Assembly: GCA_964400125.1 (NCBI GenBank)
Contig: CAYNSR010000003.1
Location: 160,822-224,821, forward strand
DNA length: 64,000 nt
Direction: 5' to 3'
Source: Micavibrio sp964400125
Lineage (GTDB): Bacteria; Pseudomonadota; Alphaproteobacteria; Micavibrionales; Micavibrionaceae
Below are positions 8,338 through 17,744 of the stretch, in pieces; within the stretch, counting starts at the first letter, position 1; each line of letters starts with the position of its first letter. The notes below the pieces were generated by a model that saw only the letters and a program-made list of their open reading frames with translations, had not been told where the DNA came from and did no database searches. The translations under genes and the position numbers were made by a program.

Positions 8338-10152
8338 TTACTCTGCATTCTTGCGGCGGAGAAAGCTCCTAAAATTAAAGATTTCTTTGCGTATAAAGAC
8401 AGAAATAAGCTGTATTAGCTCGATGCCTCCTCGCCTCTCGGACGCGCCCTCGATTAAGAGATCGGCCTTCACGACTTTGCCGTCCATTACCTTACGCGCA
8501 ATCAGAATGCCGGATGTTAAGGCGATACGATCACCTGCTTCCTGAGTTTTTTCTACATTTTTGGCAAAAATTTCCGTTACTGACAGGGTCTTTTGGTCAG
8601 AGTGAATTTTTACCCCATGTTGCTCCACAAGTTGCGATAATGTCGCTTCACCATCGACGCTGATTTTTTGAAAGATACTTCTGGTACCCAAAGCCAAATC
8701 ATCACTACTCACAAACAAACGGTCAAGCCGCTGCACTTGCTCGGGTCGAACAAGAAAATAAGCGTAATCACCCGCCCGTAGAGCCCCCGCCTGACTCCCC
8801 TTGATAATATCTCCTGCACGAACCACCAAGGTTAAAGTAGCCCAGCTTGGAATAACCCCATGAGAAAGTATATCGCTGTCGGGAGCGATGCTATATCCCG
8901 CCAGTTCAAAAGTGGTTTGTCCCGGCAGGTCAAGTTCAACGCGGTTAACCTGAGGGCCTCCGCTGGGCAAGGCAACCTTTAGCCCTCGCGCTGCCGTGTT
9001 AATCGTCCAGCCTTGCAGAACAAGGGAAACAATGACGGCAAAGAAAGCGACGTTAAAATAAATTTCGGCATGAGGCAGGCCCGAGAGCATAGGTATCGCG
9101 GCAAGAAAAATGCTTACAGCGCCGCGCAAACCAACCCATGATACGAAAGTCTTCTCTCTCGCGCTGAATTTAAACGGGATCAGACATAGCCATATAGCAA
9201 CGGGGCGGGCGATGAAGATCAGGAATAACGCAAATTCGATGGCGATTGGTGCGTAGCGGAGCAAATCGCTTGGATTTACCAGCAATCCCAGCATGATAAA
9301 CATAATAATCTGGGATAGCCACGTCATAGCATCGTGGAATTTTATAATACTGGGAAACGCCCTGACCGGATTGTTACCGAGAACCAGACCAGCGATATAT
9401 ACGGCCAGAAATCCGCTGCCGTTGAGTTTTGCCGTTACTGAAAAGACCATCAGCGCAAATGCAACGACAAACAGGGGATGCAGCCCGCCGGGAAGATTCA
9501 CCCGATTTAACAAATATAAGGCCGTATATCCCCCTATAAAACCAAACAGCCCGCCAAAAAACGCCTGCTGAAACAGAGTGGATAGCACGGACAATGATGG
9601 ATCCGCCCCGGCTGCGATCAATTGCACGAGTACTATGGTCAAAAACACTGCGATCGGATCGTTAGTCGCGGATTCAATTTCAAGCGTTGATCCGACCTTA
9701 TGGCGTAATCGCAATCCGCCCGCCTTCAACAGGAAGAAGACAGCCGCCGCGTCCGTCGAGGCGACGATGGATCCCATCAAGAGCCCTTCCAACGGCGTAA
9801 AATCAAACAAATATACCGCCGGAACGGCAAGTAGTGCGGCTGTCATCACCACCCCAAGCGTGGAAAGCGTCATCGAGGGGGCAAGAACACTTTTGAAAAC
9901 CGAAAAACGTGTCCGTAACCCCCCGTCGAAAATAATCACGGCCAAAGCACATGACCCTATTAAATAGGCCACCTGGTAATTATCGAATTGAATACCGCCA
10001 ATGCCGTCTTCGCCCGCCAGCATGCCTATGCCCAGAAAGACCAAAAGTAATGGAGCACTAAATCTGCTGGCGACCAGACTGGAAAATATGCCAATCAATA
10101 TGAGCAATGATCCGAACAAAAGCATCGTATTGACCAGACTTATACTTTCCAT
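8338..10152 (-). CDS. K+/H+ antiporter of the NhaP2/CvrA type
   Basis: A 604-residue inner-membrane protein. About twelve hydrophobic segments fill the first 390 residues, with hallmark CPA1 blocks FLGIGMLAGEDG, IIFDGGLRT, GSIVASTDAAAVFFLL and ESATNDPIAVFLT (the Asp-containing transport core). The C-terminal 200 residues are soluble, with a TrkA-C-like stretch around LDLPGQTTFELAGYSIAPDS and RAGDYAYFLV, as in NhaP2. The family exchanges K+ (or Na+) for protons. The universal stress gene lies only 36 bp upstream on the same strand, so the two form an operon and the pair suggests osmotic or pH stress response. The ion specificity is inferred. Confidence 0.88.
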   Translation of the reverse strand: MESISLVNTMLLFGSLLILIGIFSSLVASRFSAPLLLVFLGIGMLAGEDGIGGIQFDNYQVAYLIGSCALAVIIFDGGLRTRFSVFKSVLAPSMTLSTLGVVMTAALLAVPAVYLFDFTPLEGLLMGSIVASTDAAAVFFLLKAGGLRLRHKVGSTLEIESATNDPIAVFLTIVLVQLIAAGADPSLSVLSTLFQQAFFGGLFGFIGGYTALYLLNRVNLPGGLHPLFVVAFALMVFSVTAKLNGSGFLAVYIAGLVLGNNPVRAFPSIIKFHDAMTWLSQIIMFIMLGLLVNPSDLLRYAPIAIEFALFLIFIARPVAIWLCLIPFKFSAREKTFVSWVGLRGAVSIFLAAIPMLSGLPHAEIYFNVAFFAVIVSLVLQGWTINTAARGLKVALPSGGPQVNRVELDLPGQTTFELAGYSIAPDSDILSHGVIPSWATLTLVVRAGDIIKGSQAGALRAGDYAYFLVRPEQVQRLDRLFVSSDDLALGTRSIFQKISVDGEATLSQLVEQHGVKIHSDQKTLSVTEIFAKNVEKTQEAGDRIALTSGILIARKVMDGKVVKADLLIEGASERRGGIELIQLISVFIRKEIFNFRSFLRRKNAE

Positions 10153-10188
10153 TCCTTATCTTTCTGCTTACTTTCAAGGCGGCCCTGT

Positions 10189-11049
10189 TCATTTCACACG
10201 CGGGGGAACGACGAGAACATCGCTATGGGCATGGCGAAGCACATATTCGGCAACACTTCCCAAAATTACCTTTCTTATGCCTCTGGCGCTACGCGTACCT
10301 ATAACGATCAGGTCCGCTTCAATGTCCCCGGCAACTTTTAAAATTAATTGAGCAGGGTCTGTTTCTTCAAGCACAAGGCGGTAATTCTTATCCACGAGGG
10401 GTGTTTCAGATAAATAACCATACACCCGGTCAACATTCCGATTGTATTCTTTGCCGATATGTTTTTTTATTTCTTCGAAATTCATGCCTGCAAAATTCAG
10501 CTCCGCTTTCACAATATCTGAATAAGCGTGTACAACGGTCAGGCGTGCTGTATTTACCAAACCATAATCACACGCCTTGCCGATGGCGTATTTTGAATAT
10601 TCATCCATATCAACACCGAAAACTACCGCATCATATCCGTTTCTGCTGTCCCTGATCGCCATCAGGACCGGGATATTGCCGGTGTGCAGCACCCGCTCGA
10701 TGGTCGTTCCTCTGAAAACATCAAGGATGATATTGCGACGGTGCGCCCCCATCACGATAAGCCTGCTGCCTTTTTCCTTTGCTGTCGCGTTAATCGTTTC
10801 ATATATCTCACCCGCCCGTACAATCATCTCTATATTCGAATGGTCGGAATCTCCCCGCAAGAGATAGTGTTTTAGATAGGCTTGGGCCTGTTCCATCTTC
10901 TGCTGGATGATTTCCGCTGGCTGGTCATTGTCCACAACATGGAGAACGGATGTTTTGGTGTTCCAGAGCTTTCCTAACGCGATAGCCCTGACTATCGCCA
11001 ATTCCGACCGTTTAGAAAGATCGGTCGGAACAAGAATATGGCCCGCCAT
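10189..11049 (-). CDS. Tandem-domain universal stress protein (UspA family)
   Basis: A 286-residue cytoplasmic protein with two UspA folds. Domain 1 starts HILVPTDLSKRSELAIVRAI and its phosphate-loop region (VMGAHRRNIILDVFRGTT) departs from the ATP-binding consensus. Domain 2 runs from about 145 (AVVFGVDMDEYSKYAIGKA) and keeps a better loop, IGTRSARGIRKVILGSVAE, followed by SDVLVVPP. Only the second domain therefore looks able to bind nucleotide. UspA proteins respond to starvation and stress and often pair with ion transporters. Here the gene leads an operon with the K+/H+ antiporter, so a sensing or regulatory role on that transporter is a fair inference. Confidence 0.9.
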   Translation of the reverse strand: MAGHILVPTDLSKRSELAIVRAIALGKLWNTKTSVLHVVDNDQPAEIIQQKMEQAQAYLKHYLLRGDSDHSNIEMIVRAGEIYETINATAKEKGSRLIVMGAHRRNIILDVFRGTTIERVLHTGNIPVLMAIRDSRNGYDAVVFGVDMDEYSKYAIGKACDYGLVNTARLTVVHAYSDIVKAELNFAGMNFEEIKKHIGKEYNRNVDRVYGYLSETPLVDKNYRLVLEETDPAQLILKVAGDIEADLIVIGTRSARGIRKVILGSVAEYVLRHAHSDVLVVPPRVK

Positions 11050-11209
11050 TTTGAAGCCTCCCTGTTTTACGAATAACCAATAATTGCTTATAAAATCATA
11101 TAAATCAAGCAGTTGAGATTATTTGTTCTGCTATCTAGGCCAGCCCCAAATATTTTCGGGGACCGCTTTTCCCAACATTTTTCATATTCTTATTATCCGG
11201 GAAATTCCC

Positions 11210-11237
11210 TTGACCGGATACGCAGGGGGCCCATATT
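11210..11237 (+). promoter_or_regulatory. Possible sigma70-type promoter for trxA
   Basis: TTGACC at 11210-11215 is followed after 16 bp by CATATT at 11232-11237 (4 of 6 to TATAAT), 41 bp before the trxA ATG. The 229-bp gap between the divergent usp and trxA genes must hold promoters for both. This is the best match by eye on the plus strand. Confidence 0.35.
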
Positions 11238-11278
11238 GAATGTTGAAGAATTCTTGTCACCAAAGGGGTTATTAGTCC

Positions 11279-11602
11279 ATGTCCGCAAGTCTGAAAGTAT
11301 CCGATACCAATTTTGAATCCGAAGTCCTGAACGCGAGCCAACCCGTCGTGGTCGATTTCTGGGCGGAATGGTGCGGGCCGTGCAAGGCCATGGGGCCTCT
11401 GGTCGATGAGTTGGCCGGAGAGCTGGGCGGCAAGGCCAAGGTGGTCAAGATCAATATCGACGAAAGCCCGAACGCGCCGACCAAATACGGCGTGCGCGGC
11501 ATCCCGACCTTTATGGTGTTCCGGGACGGTCAGGTGGTGGACACCCGCGTCGGCTCGATGTCGAAATCCCAGTTGAGCGAATGGGTCGCATCGGTCCTGT
11601 AA
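11279..11602 (+). CDS. trxA: Thioredoxin
   Basis: General disulfide reductase of the cytoplasm, 107 residues, standard length. The active site WCGPCK has Cys32 and Cys35, preceded by VVVDFWAE, and the cis-proline motif GIPTFM is at residues 74-79. There is no signal peptide. An ABC exporter gene follows after 12 bp, so the two are probably co-transcribed, though thioredoxin does not usually pair with such transporters. Confidence 0.97.
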   Translation: MSASLKVSDTNFESEVLNASQPVVVDFWAEWCGPCKAMGPLVDELAGELGGKAKVVKINIDESPNAPTKYGVRGIPTFMVFRDGQVVDTRVGSMSKSQLSEWVASVL

Positions 11603-11614
11603 AGGGGACCCGCC

Positions 11615-13468
11615 ATGGATAAACCGCACGCGGGCGACCGGATAATCCTCCCCGATCCCGCCGCCCTGCCGCAACACAGCGATAAATTCCTGCGCTGGAT
11701 GTGGTTTTTCCTGTCACCCTACAGGCGCACTTTCGCCGTGTTTTTCGGCTTCCGCGTTTTGCGCTACACTGTTTTATCGCTGGTGCCGCTGATGATCGGC
11801 ATGATGATCAACGCCTTCGAGAGCGGATGGGGATTCGAACATCCGCAACGCCTGATAATGCTGACGGGGACGTTCCTGCTGCTTTACGGGGCGGCAAACA
11901 TGACGATCTTCCTGTTTATCCGCGAAGCCCGCATGGAAGACCGCATGGTGCGCGGCATGACCCTGTTCAGTGTGCGGCACATGAACGCCCTGCCCCTAAC
12001 ATGGCACGAATCACAAGGCTCCGGCGGAAAACTGCAACGGGTGATGACCGCGCGCAACAGCATAAAGCAGATTTATGCCGTCTATAAATGGTCGCTGGTG
12101 CCTTTTATCGGCGGCATCATTGCCATTTTTCTGTCTATTTTCATGATGGGCGCACCGCTGTTCTATCTTGCGCTTTATGCCGGGTTTATCGTCAGTTTTG
12201 CACTGGCGGCGTGGTGGGCGGCACGAAAAATCCCCGCGCTCCACAACAAGCATAATATGATGCATGAACGCCTGATGGCGGGTGTCTATGAATTCGTCAG
12301 CGCGGTGCGCACGGTCAAGGCCTTTCATATGGGCGATTATATCGAACGCGAAGCCCGCACCCGCGAGGGTGACGCTCATATCGCCATGGGCCATGTCTTT
12401 CGCGCCACTTACGCCAAATGGATGATCCTCAACGGCACGGGGTTTTTCTGGATCGCGGTATTTACGCTGGTCGGGATTTCCGGTGTGTATGGCGGGTGGC
12501 TGAATATCGGAACCTTCGCCACAACTTTTTTTCTGGCCAGCGCATTATGGTCGCGGCTGGAAGAAATGGTCTATATGCAAGACCAGTATCTCGAGGCCCG
12601 CAACGGTTTCATGCGCTTGACCGAAACGCTGAAAACGCCGTCAGTCAGTTACGATCACGCGCCGCTTGCGCCCCTGTCTGCGGATTGGGCAAAAATCCGG
12701 TTCGATGCGGTCGATTTCCGCTATGAAGGCGGCGGAAAGGACACACCCCCCGCCCTCCATCACATCGACCTGACCCTGATGCGCGGGGAAAAGATCGCGC
12801 TGGTCGGACGCAGCGGCGCCGGGAAAACAACCCTCGTCAAATTGCTGATGAAACAGGTGGAGCCATCATCGGGCCGCCTGATGATCGACGATACCGATCT
12901 GAAACATATTCCTACCGCCGACTGGCTCGGGCGGATCGGCTTCGTACCGCAGGATGTCGAATTGTTCAACATGAATATCCGCGATAATATCTTGCTGGAC
13001 CTGCCCCATGCGGGGAACGAGGAACGCTACCAAACTGCCCTGAAACAGGCCGCGCTCGACCAGTTGATCGACACTCTGCCGCTAGGCGATGAAACCATGG
13101 TCGGCGAACGCGGTATCAAACTTTCCGGTGGCCAGCGCCAGCGTCTGGGCATTGCCCGCGCTCTGGTGCGCGAATCTGATCTGATTATTTTTGACGAAGC
13201 CACAGCCTCGCTGGACAGCCTGTCGGAAAAGATCATTCAAGACGCACTCACCAATGCCTTTGCCGGACGCACGATGGTTATCATCGCCCACCGCCTTTCG
13301 ACGGTGAAATTCGCCGACCGCATCGTGGTGATGGAAAATGGCCGCATCGTCGAACAAGGCGCTTTCCAGACCCTGATCGACCGGGGCGGTCACTTCGCCC
13401 GGCTCTGGGCCATGCAATCCTCCGGATTTATCGACGACATGCCGGAACAAGATCTCCTGAACACCTGA
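11615..13468 (+). CDS. ABC exporter, fused membrane and ATPase domains
   Basis: A 617-residue half-transporter of the MsbA/heavy-metal-exporter architecture. About six membrane helices lie in residues 20-330, followed by a nucleotide-binding domain. Walker A is GRSGAGKTT, the signature is LSGGQRQRLGIARAL, Walker B is LIIFDEATASLDS and the switch His is in IIAHRLSTV. It would act as a homodimer in the inner membrane and export a lipid, peptide or drug. The substrate cannot be read from sequence. A GGGGA sits ahead of the ATG at 11615. It ends 6 bp from the convergent FAD oxidoreductase gene. Confidence 0.93.
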   Translation: MDKPHAGDRIILPDPAALPQHSDKFLRWMWFFLSPYRRTFAVFFGFRVLRYTVLSLVPLMIGMMINAFESGWGFEHPQRLIMLTGTFLLLYGAANMTIFLFIREARMEDRMVRGMTLFSVRHMNALPLTWHESQGSGGKLQRVMTARNSIKQIYAVYKWSLVPFIGGIIAIFLSIFMMGAPLFYLALYAGFIVSFALAAWWAARKIPALHNKHNMMHERLMAGVYEFVSAVRTVKAFHMGDYIEREARTREGDAHIAMGHVFRATYAKWMILNGTGFFWIAVFTLVGISGVYGGWLNIGTFATTFFLASALWSRLEEMVYMQDQYLEARNGFMRLTETLKTPSVSYDHAPLAPLSADWAKIRFDAVDFRYEGGGKDTPPALHHIDLTLMRGEKIALVGRSGAGKTTLVKLLMKQVEPSSGRLMIDDTDLKHIPTADWLGRIGFVPQDVELFNMNIRDNILLDLPHAGNEERYQTALKQAALDQLIDTLPLGDETMVGERGIKLSGGQRQRLGIARALVRESDLIIFDEATASLDSLSEKIIQDALTNAFAGRTMVIIAHRLSTVKFADRIVVMENGRIVEQGAFQTLIDRGGHFARLWAMQSSGFIDDMPEQDLLNT

Positions 13469-13474
13469 AAATAT

Positions 13475-14773
13475 TTACAATCCGGCATAATCGCGCAGCC
13501 GCCACCAACCATAAAGGGCTTGCGCGGCCACACGCCCCACCGGCCCGGCGGTATATCCGAACCCGAAAGGACAGAACAGTTCATGGCGCGTGTCCCCTGC
13601 GGCGATTGCCGACGCCACAACCTCCCCGCCCGCGGTCGTTGCGCAAACGCCGTGGCCGCCAAAGGCGGTATTGGTCCAAAGCCCGGGTTCAATCTGGTAG
13701 ATCAGGGGCATCTTGTGCGTTGCGAATCCCATCAATCCCGACCATGTCACGGAAGGTTTGATATTCCTGAGCTGCGGATAAATACTGGCCATGTCGCGGC
13801 GCATTTTTTCCTGCAGCCCCGGCGGATCATCGCGCAGACTGACCGCACCGCCCCAGAGCAAACGCCCGTCCGGCAAACGGCGGTAATAATTGCTGGCATA
13901 ACGCATATCCATCACCGCATACGGGGCGCGAATGGCCGTGGCATAGGTCGCGGGATCAATGGCTTCGGTCACCATGATATAGGTGGCAACGGGCAACATG
14001 CTGAACCTGACCCGTGGATGCAGACCATCCCCATAGACAGACCCGCATAAAACGACCTGCGCGGATTTCACCAGACCCGCCGTGGTTTTCACATCATAAC
14101 CATCCGTCGTCTGGCGGAGAGCAAGCGCGGGGCTTTGTTCGTAAATCCTGCCGCCCTGCGCAATCACGGCCCCGGCCTGCCCGTGGATATAACGCAAAGG
14201 GTGGAGCTGGAAATCCTGCGGATAAAACAGCGCATCGTGATAACGGTTCGTACTGTAAAGATCCCTGACTTTCTCGGTCGGCCAGACTTCTATTTCCTGC
14301 CCGACGGTTTCGCGCATCAAGGCGGCATAGCGCTTCAGGCTGTCTGCTTGCGGCTTCCACGATATGTTGAGATATCCGGGCGTGTTCGGGCCGCAATCGA
14401 TATTGTATTTTGCGATCCGTTCACGGATCAGCTCTTGCGCATCGGCAACGATACGATAAAGCGCCTGCGCCTGCGTGACCCCGACCTTCCGGATCAGGCC
14501 GTCGATATGGACCGCATAATCGCGCAGGCAAAAACCGCCATTGCGCCCCGATGCGCCGTAGCCCAGACGCCGGGATTCAAGCAAGACGACTGATTTTCCG
14601 CGTTCGACCAGACCAAGCGCCGTTGCGATCCCGGCAAGACCGCCGCCAATGACGCATACCTCCGCCTCTATCGTTCCGTCCAGAACAGGATAGAGCGCGT
14701 GATGGTCTGCAATCGTACGGCTGTAATAGGTGTCGCTATAACCGGGTTCCGGCGGCAAAAGCATCGGACACAT
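13475..14773 (-). CDS. FAD-dependent amine/amino-acid oxidoreductase (DAO family)
   Basis: A 432-residue flavoprotein. The dinucleotide-binding motif CVIGGGLAGIATALGLVERG is at residues 40-59, followed by VVLLESRRLGYGASGRNGGF. That GASGRNGG block is typical of the PuuB/OrdL subgroup of DadA-like oxidases, which oxidise gamma-glutamylputrescine or similar amines. The C-terminal FAD-contact region (FGGHGVCATTAGGEVVASAI) is present. The ATG directly abuts the infC stop codon, so it is the third gene of a thrS-infC-oxidoreductase run. The pairing with translation genes has no obvious functional reason. The exact substrate is not predicted. Confidence 0.85.
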   Translation of the reverse strand: MCPMLLPPEPGYSDTYYSRTIADHHALYPVLDGTIEAEVCVIGGGLAGIATALGLVERGKSVVLLESRRLGYGASGRNGGFCLRDYAVHIDGLIRKVGVTQAQALYRIVADAQELIRERIAKYNIDCGPNTPGYLNISWKPQADSLKRYAALMRETVGQEIEVWPTEKVRDLYSTNRYHDALFYPQDFQLHPLRYIHGQAGAVIAQGGRIYEQSPALALRQTTDGYDVKTTAGLVKSAQVVLCGSVYGDGLHPRVRFSMLPVATYIMVTEAIDPATYATAIRAPYAVMDMRYASNYYRRLPDGRLLWGGAVSLRDDPPGLQEKMRRDMASIYPQLRNIKPSVTWSGLMGFATHKMPLIYQIEPGLWTNTAFGGHGVCATTAGGEVVASAIAAGDTRHELFCPFGFGYTAGPVGRVAAQALYGWWRLRDYAGL

Positions 14774-15322
14774 CTACACCTTGGAGGAAGACAGCATCAT
14801 AATCATCTGACGGCCTTCCATCTTCGGTTCTTGCTCGACCTTGGACAATTCGACCAGATCGGCCTTCATGCGCAACAACACTTTCAGGCCAAGTTCCTGA
14901 TGCGCGAGTTCGCGCCCGCGATAGCGCAGGGTGAATTTGACCTTGTCGCCCTCTTCGAGAAATTTCTTCGCCGCGCGCAATTTGACCTGATAGTCATGAT
15001 CCTCGATCATCGGCCTGAGCTTCAGCTCCTTGACCTCGACGGTTTTTTGTTTCTTCCGCGCCTCGTTTGCTTTTTTCTGCTGTTCGTATTTGAACTTGCC
15101 GTAGTCGAGAATCTTGCACACCGGCGGTTCGGCATTCGGGGAGATTTCGACCAGATCGAGACCGACCTCTTCCGCTGCGCCGAGGGCTTCGCGAATCGTC
15201 ACGACACCGACCATTTCTCCATCGGCACCGACAAGACGGACTTTTTCACTGCGGATCTGGCTGTTGATGCGCACACCGTCATCGGGACGGGGCGGGGGCG
15301 TGGGGGCTTTTGGCGGACGAAT
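14774..15322 (-). CDS. infC: Translation initiation factor IF-3, ATT start
   Basis: Binds the 30S subunit, prevents 50S joining and proofreads the initiator tRNA and start codon. An in-frame GTG at 15274 would give 166 residues, but the frame stays open upstream. It reads Arg-Pro-Pro-Lys-Ala then a Pro-rich stretch and Asp-Asp-Gly before VRINSQIRS, the usual N-terminal extension of alphaproteobacterial IF-3. The matching start is ATT at 15322-15320, with AAGGA nine nucleotides upstream, giving 182 residues. A rare AUU start is the known basis of infC autoregulation in E. coli. Family blocks ISPNAEPPVCKILDYGKFKYE and KVKFTLRYRGRE are intact. rpmI and rplT do not follow. Confidence 0.93.
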   Translation of the reverse strand: MRPPKAPTPPPRPDDGVRINSQIRSEKVRLVGADGEMVGVVTIREALGAAEEVGLDLVEISPNAEPPVCKILDYGKFKYEQQKKANEARKKQKTVEVKELKLRPMIEDHDYQVKLRAAKKFLEEGDKVKFTLRYRGRELAHQELGLKVLLRMKADLVELSKVEQEPKMEGRQMIMMLSSSKV

Positions 15323-15380
15323 GGTGGTAATTCCTTCAATTGTTGATAATAGAATTCAGGAAAATACAAATACAGCGGAT

Positions 15381-15411
15381 TTCCTGCCTTTGCAAGGTGT
15401 TACGGCAGGAA
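15381..15411 (-). promoter_or_regulatory. Leader hairpin between thrS and infC
   Basis: An 8-bp perfect inverted repeat, TTCCTGCC (15381-15388) and GGCAGGAA (15404-15411), with a 15-nt loop, lies in the 133-bp gap about 60 nt upstream of the infC start. No T-run follows on the minus strand, so it does not look like a simple terminator. It could be a regulatory leader structure. Confidence 0.4.
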
Positions 15412-15455
15412 GTCCCGAGTCATTTTTTCATAAAGCACAAAAACGGGTCCGCCGC

Positions 15456-17438
15456 CTAATATGGCGGTGCCGCCTGCGCCGCCAGCCCGGCAATCGCGGC
15501 CTCCCTCGCCTCGACGGATTGCTGTTCTTCGCCCAGACGGCGAATGGCCACGGTTTTTTCCTCCGCCTCGCGCTTGCCGACCACAAACATCACCGGGACC
15601 TTGGCCAAAGAATGCTCCCGAACCTTGTAATTGATCTTTTCGTTGCGCAAATCCATCTCGGCCCGGATTCCAGCGCTTTTCAGTTTTTCGACGACATCAC
15701 GGGCATAATTATCAGCTTCGGAGGTGATGGTGGCGACCACACATTGAACAGGGGCAAGCCACAACGGCAATTTCCCGGCATAGTTTTCAATCATGATACC
15801 GATAAATCGCTCCAACGAACCGAGAATGGCCCGGTGCAGCATTAGCGGGCGGTGTCTTTGCCCGTCTTCACCAATATAAGACGCCCCCAGCCGTTCCGGC
15901 AGGTTCGGGTCCAGTTGCAACGTGCCGCAGGTCCAGGAACGGCCAATCGCATCGCGAATGTGGAATTCCAGTTTCGGGCCATAAAACGCCCCGTCTCCCG
16001 GCGCGATCTCATAGACCAGACCCGTCTTGTCCAGCGCCTGACGCAGAGCGTTTTCCGCATAATCCCAGCTTTCTTCCGTACCGACACGCTGTTCCGGGCG
16101 GGTGGCCAGCTTGACCACGACATCGGTAAAGCCCAGATCGGCGTACATGACACGCAGCAATTCGCAAAAGGCGAGACTTTCACTTTCAATCTGGTCCTCG
16201 CGGCAGAAAATATGGGCGTCGTCCTGCGTAAACTGGCGCACGCGCATCAGGCCGTGCAAGGCCCCGTGTGCCTCGTTGCGGTGGCAACAACCGAATTCCG
16301 CCATGCGGATCGGCAGGTCGCGGTAGGATTTGATACCCTGATTGAAAATCTGCACATGGGCCGGACAGTTCATGGGCTTGAGCGCCATAAAATGCTTCGG
16401 CTCCTCCTTGAACACCTTGCCGCCTTCTTCCGTATTGGGGACGACATCGGGCACCACAAACATGTTTTCACGGTATTTTCCCCAGTGGCCGGATTGTTCC
16501 CAGAAACGGGAATCCATCAATTGCGGCGTTTTCACCTCGATATACCCGGCACTGTTCAGACGGCGGCGCACATACCCTTCCAGCGCCAGCCAGATCGTAT
16601 ATCCCTTCGCATGCCAGAAAACAGACCCTTGTGCTTCGTCTTGTAAATGGAACAAATCCATCTCACGGCCCAGTTTGCGGTGATCACGCTTTTCCGCTTC
16701 TGCGATCTGGGTGAGATAGTCCTGCAATTCCGCTTCCGTGCGCCAGGCGGTCCCGTAAATGCGGGTGAGCATCGCCTTGCTGGAATCGCCGCGCCAATAG
16801 GCCCCGGCAACCTTAGTCAATTTGAAGGCTGTGCCGACATGCTTTGTGGTTGGCATATGTGGGCCCCGGCACAGATCCAGCCATTCACCTTGTTTGTAAA
16901 TGGTGATGGTTTCCGTGCCCGGCAAATCGCGGATCAATTCCGCCTTGTACATTTCACCTCTGGCGGTGAAGAATTTGATTGCCGCATCGCGGTCCCATTC
17001 TTCGCGCTCAAACGCCGCGCCGCGCGCGACGATCTCCTTCATCTTCGCCTCGATCTTCGGCAGGTCTTCGAGGGTGAAGGGTTCATTGCGGGCGAAGTCG
17101 TAATAAAATCCGTTTTCAATACTGGGCCCGATCGTCACTTGCGTCCCGGGGAATAATTCCTGCACGGCTTCGGCCAGAACATGGGCACAATCATGCCGGA
17201 TCAGGTCCAGCGCCGCATCGTCTTCACGTTTGAAGATGCGGATGCTTGCATCTTCTTCCACCGGGCGGGACAGGTCGCGCAATTGTCCATTCACCTCGAT
17301 GACAATGGCGGCCTTGGCCAGCGATTTGGCGATTGATTCGGCAATCCCCAGTCCGGTCGTGCCGCGCGGGACGGTTCGGGTCGACCCGTCCGGCAGGGTC
17401 AGAGTCATCTGGTCCATGGCTGGCGCAATGTTATTCAT
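15456..17438 (-). CDS. thrS: Threonyl-tRNA synthetase
   Basis: Class II synthetase charging tRNA-Thr. The start is taken as the ATG at 17438, with GGA eight nucleotides upstream; a GTG at 17444 has poor spacing. This gives 660 residues. The N-terminal TGS domain (MTLTLPDGSTRTVPRGTTGL) is followed by the editing domain with HDCAHVLAEAV and later CRGPHMPTT. The catalytic core has RMAEFGCCHRNEAHGALHG (motif 2 region) and RPLMLHRAILGSLERFIG (motif 3). The C-terminal anticodon-binding domain begins near LPLWLAPVQC. It leads the thrS-infC-oxidoreductase run. No T-box or other leader element was recognised. Confidence 0.97.
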   Translation of the reverse strand: MNNIAPAMDQMTLTLPDGSTRTVPRGTTGLGIAESIAKSLAKAAIVIEVNGQLRDLSRPVEEDASIRIFKREDDAALDLIRHDCAHVLAEAVQELFPGTQVTIGPSIENGFYYDFARNEPFTLEDLPKIEAKMKEIVARGAAFEREEWDRDAAIKFFTARGEMYKAELIRDLPGTETITIYKQGEWLDLCRGPHMPTTKHVGTAFKLTKVAGAYWRGDSSKAMLTRIYGTAWRTEAELQDYLTQIAEAEKRDHRKLGREMDLFHLQDEAQGSVFWHAKGYTIWLALEGYVRRRLNSAGYIEVKTPQLMDSRFWEQSGHWGKYRENMFVVPDVVPNTEEGGKVFKEEPKHFMALKPMNCPAHVQIFNQGIKSYRDLPIRMAEFGCCHRNEAHGALHGLMRVRQFTQDDAHIFCREDQIESESLAFCELLRVMYADLGFTDVVVKLATRPEQRVGTEESWDYAENALRQALDKTGLVYEIAPGDGAFYGPKLEFHIRDAIGRSWTCGTLQLDPNLPERLGASYIGEDGQRHRPLMLHRAILGSLERFIGIMIENYAGKLPLWLAPVQCVVATITSEADNYARDVVEKLKSAGIRAEMDLRNEKINYKVREHSLAKVPVMFVVGKREAEEKTVAIRRLGEEQQSVEAREAAIAGLAAQAAPPY

Positions 17439-17744
17439 AATCACTATCCGGGTGCGGGTTGTCGACGTTTAACCCCTTGAAATAAGACTATTCCCCACGA
17501 AATTGCAAGTGATTGCACCAAAACGACGGGGCGGCATTTGCCCGGACCCCGCATCGCCCTATCTCCGTTGATATGCACGGACTCCGGAAAACGGCCCGCA
17601 TGCCTGCCGTGGAATGCTCTTGAATTTCAGGGAAAAGTTGAAACAATCAGTATTGTTGCCGCCGTAAAGACTTTATGTGTATTTCGTTTTTTCCGCTCCG
17701 CGTTATTTCACGACGATTTAGAAATTTTATAAAGCGATCACAAA
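17439..17744. other. Divergent intergenic region, thrS / SpoIIAA-like gene
   Basis: About 300 bp without a convincing gene, between two divergent starts. The only structure seen is an inverted repeat AACAAT-cagt-ATTGTT at 17642-17657, about 90 bp before the SpoIIAA-like gene, which could be an operator. The last 90 bp are AT-rich. Promoters for thrS and for the 17745 gene must lie here, but no clear -35/-10 pair was found. Confidence 0.4.

Noticed and set aside
17439..17744. Small gene at 17538-17732
   Set aside because: No ribosome-binding site, mixed composition, and no recognisable protein; treated as promoter region.
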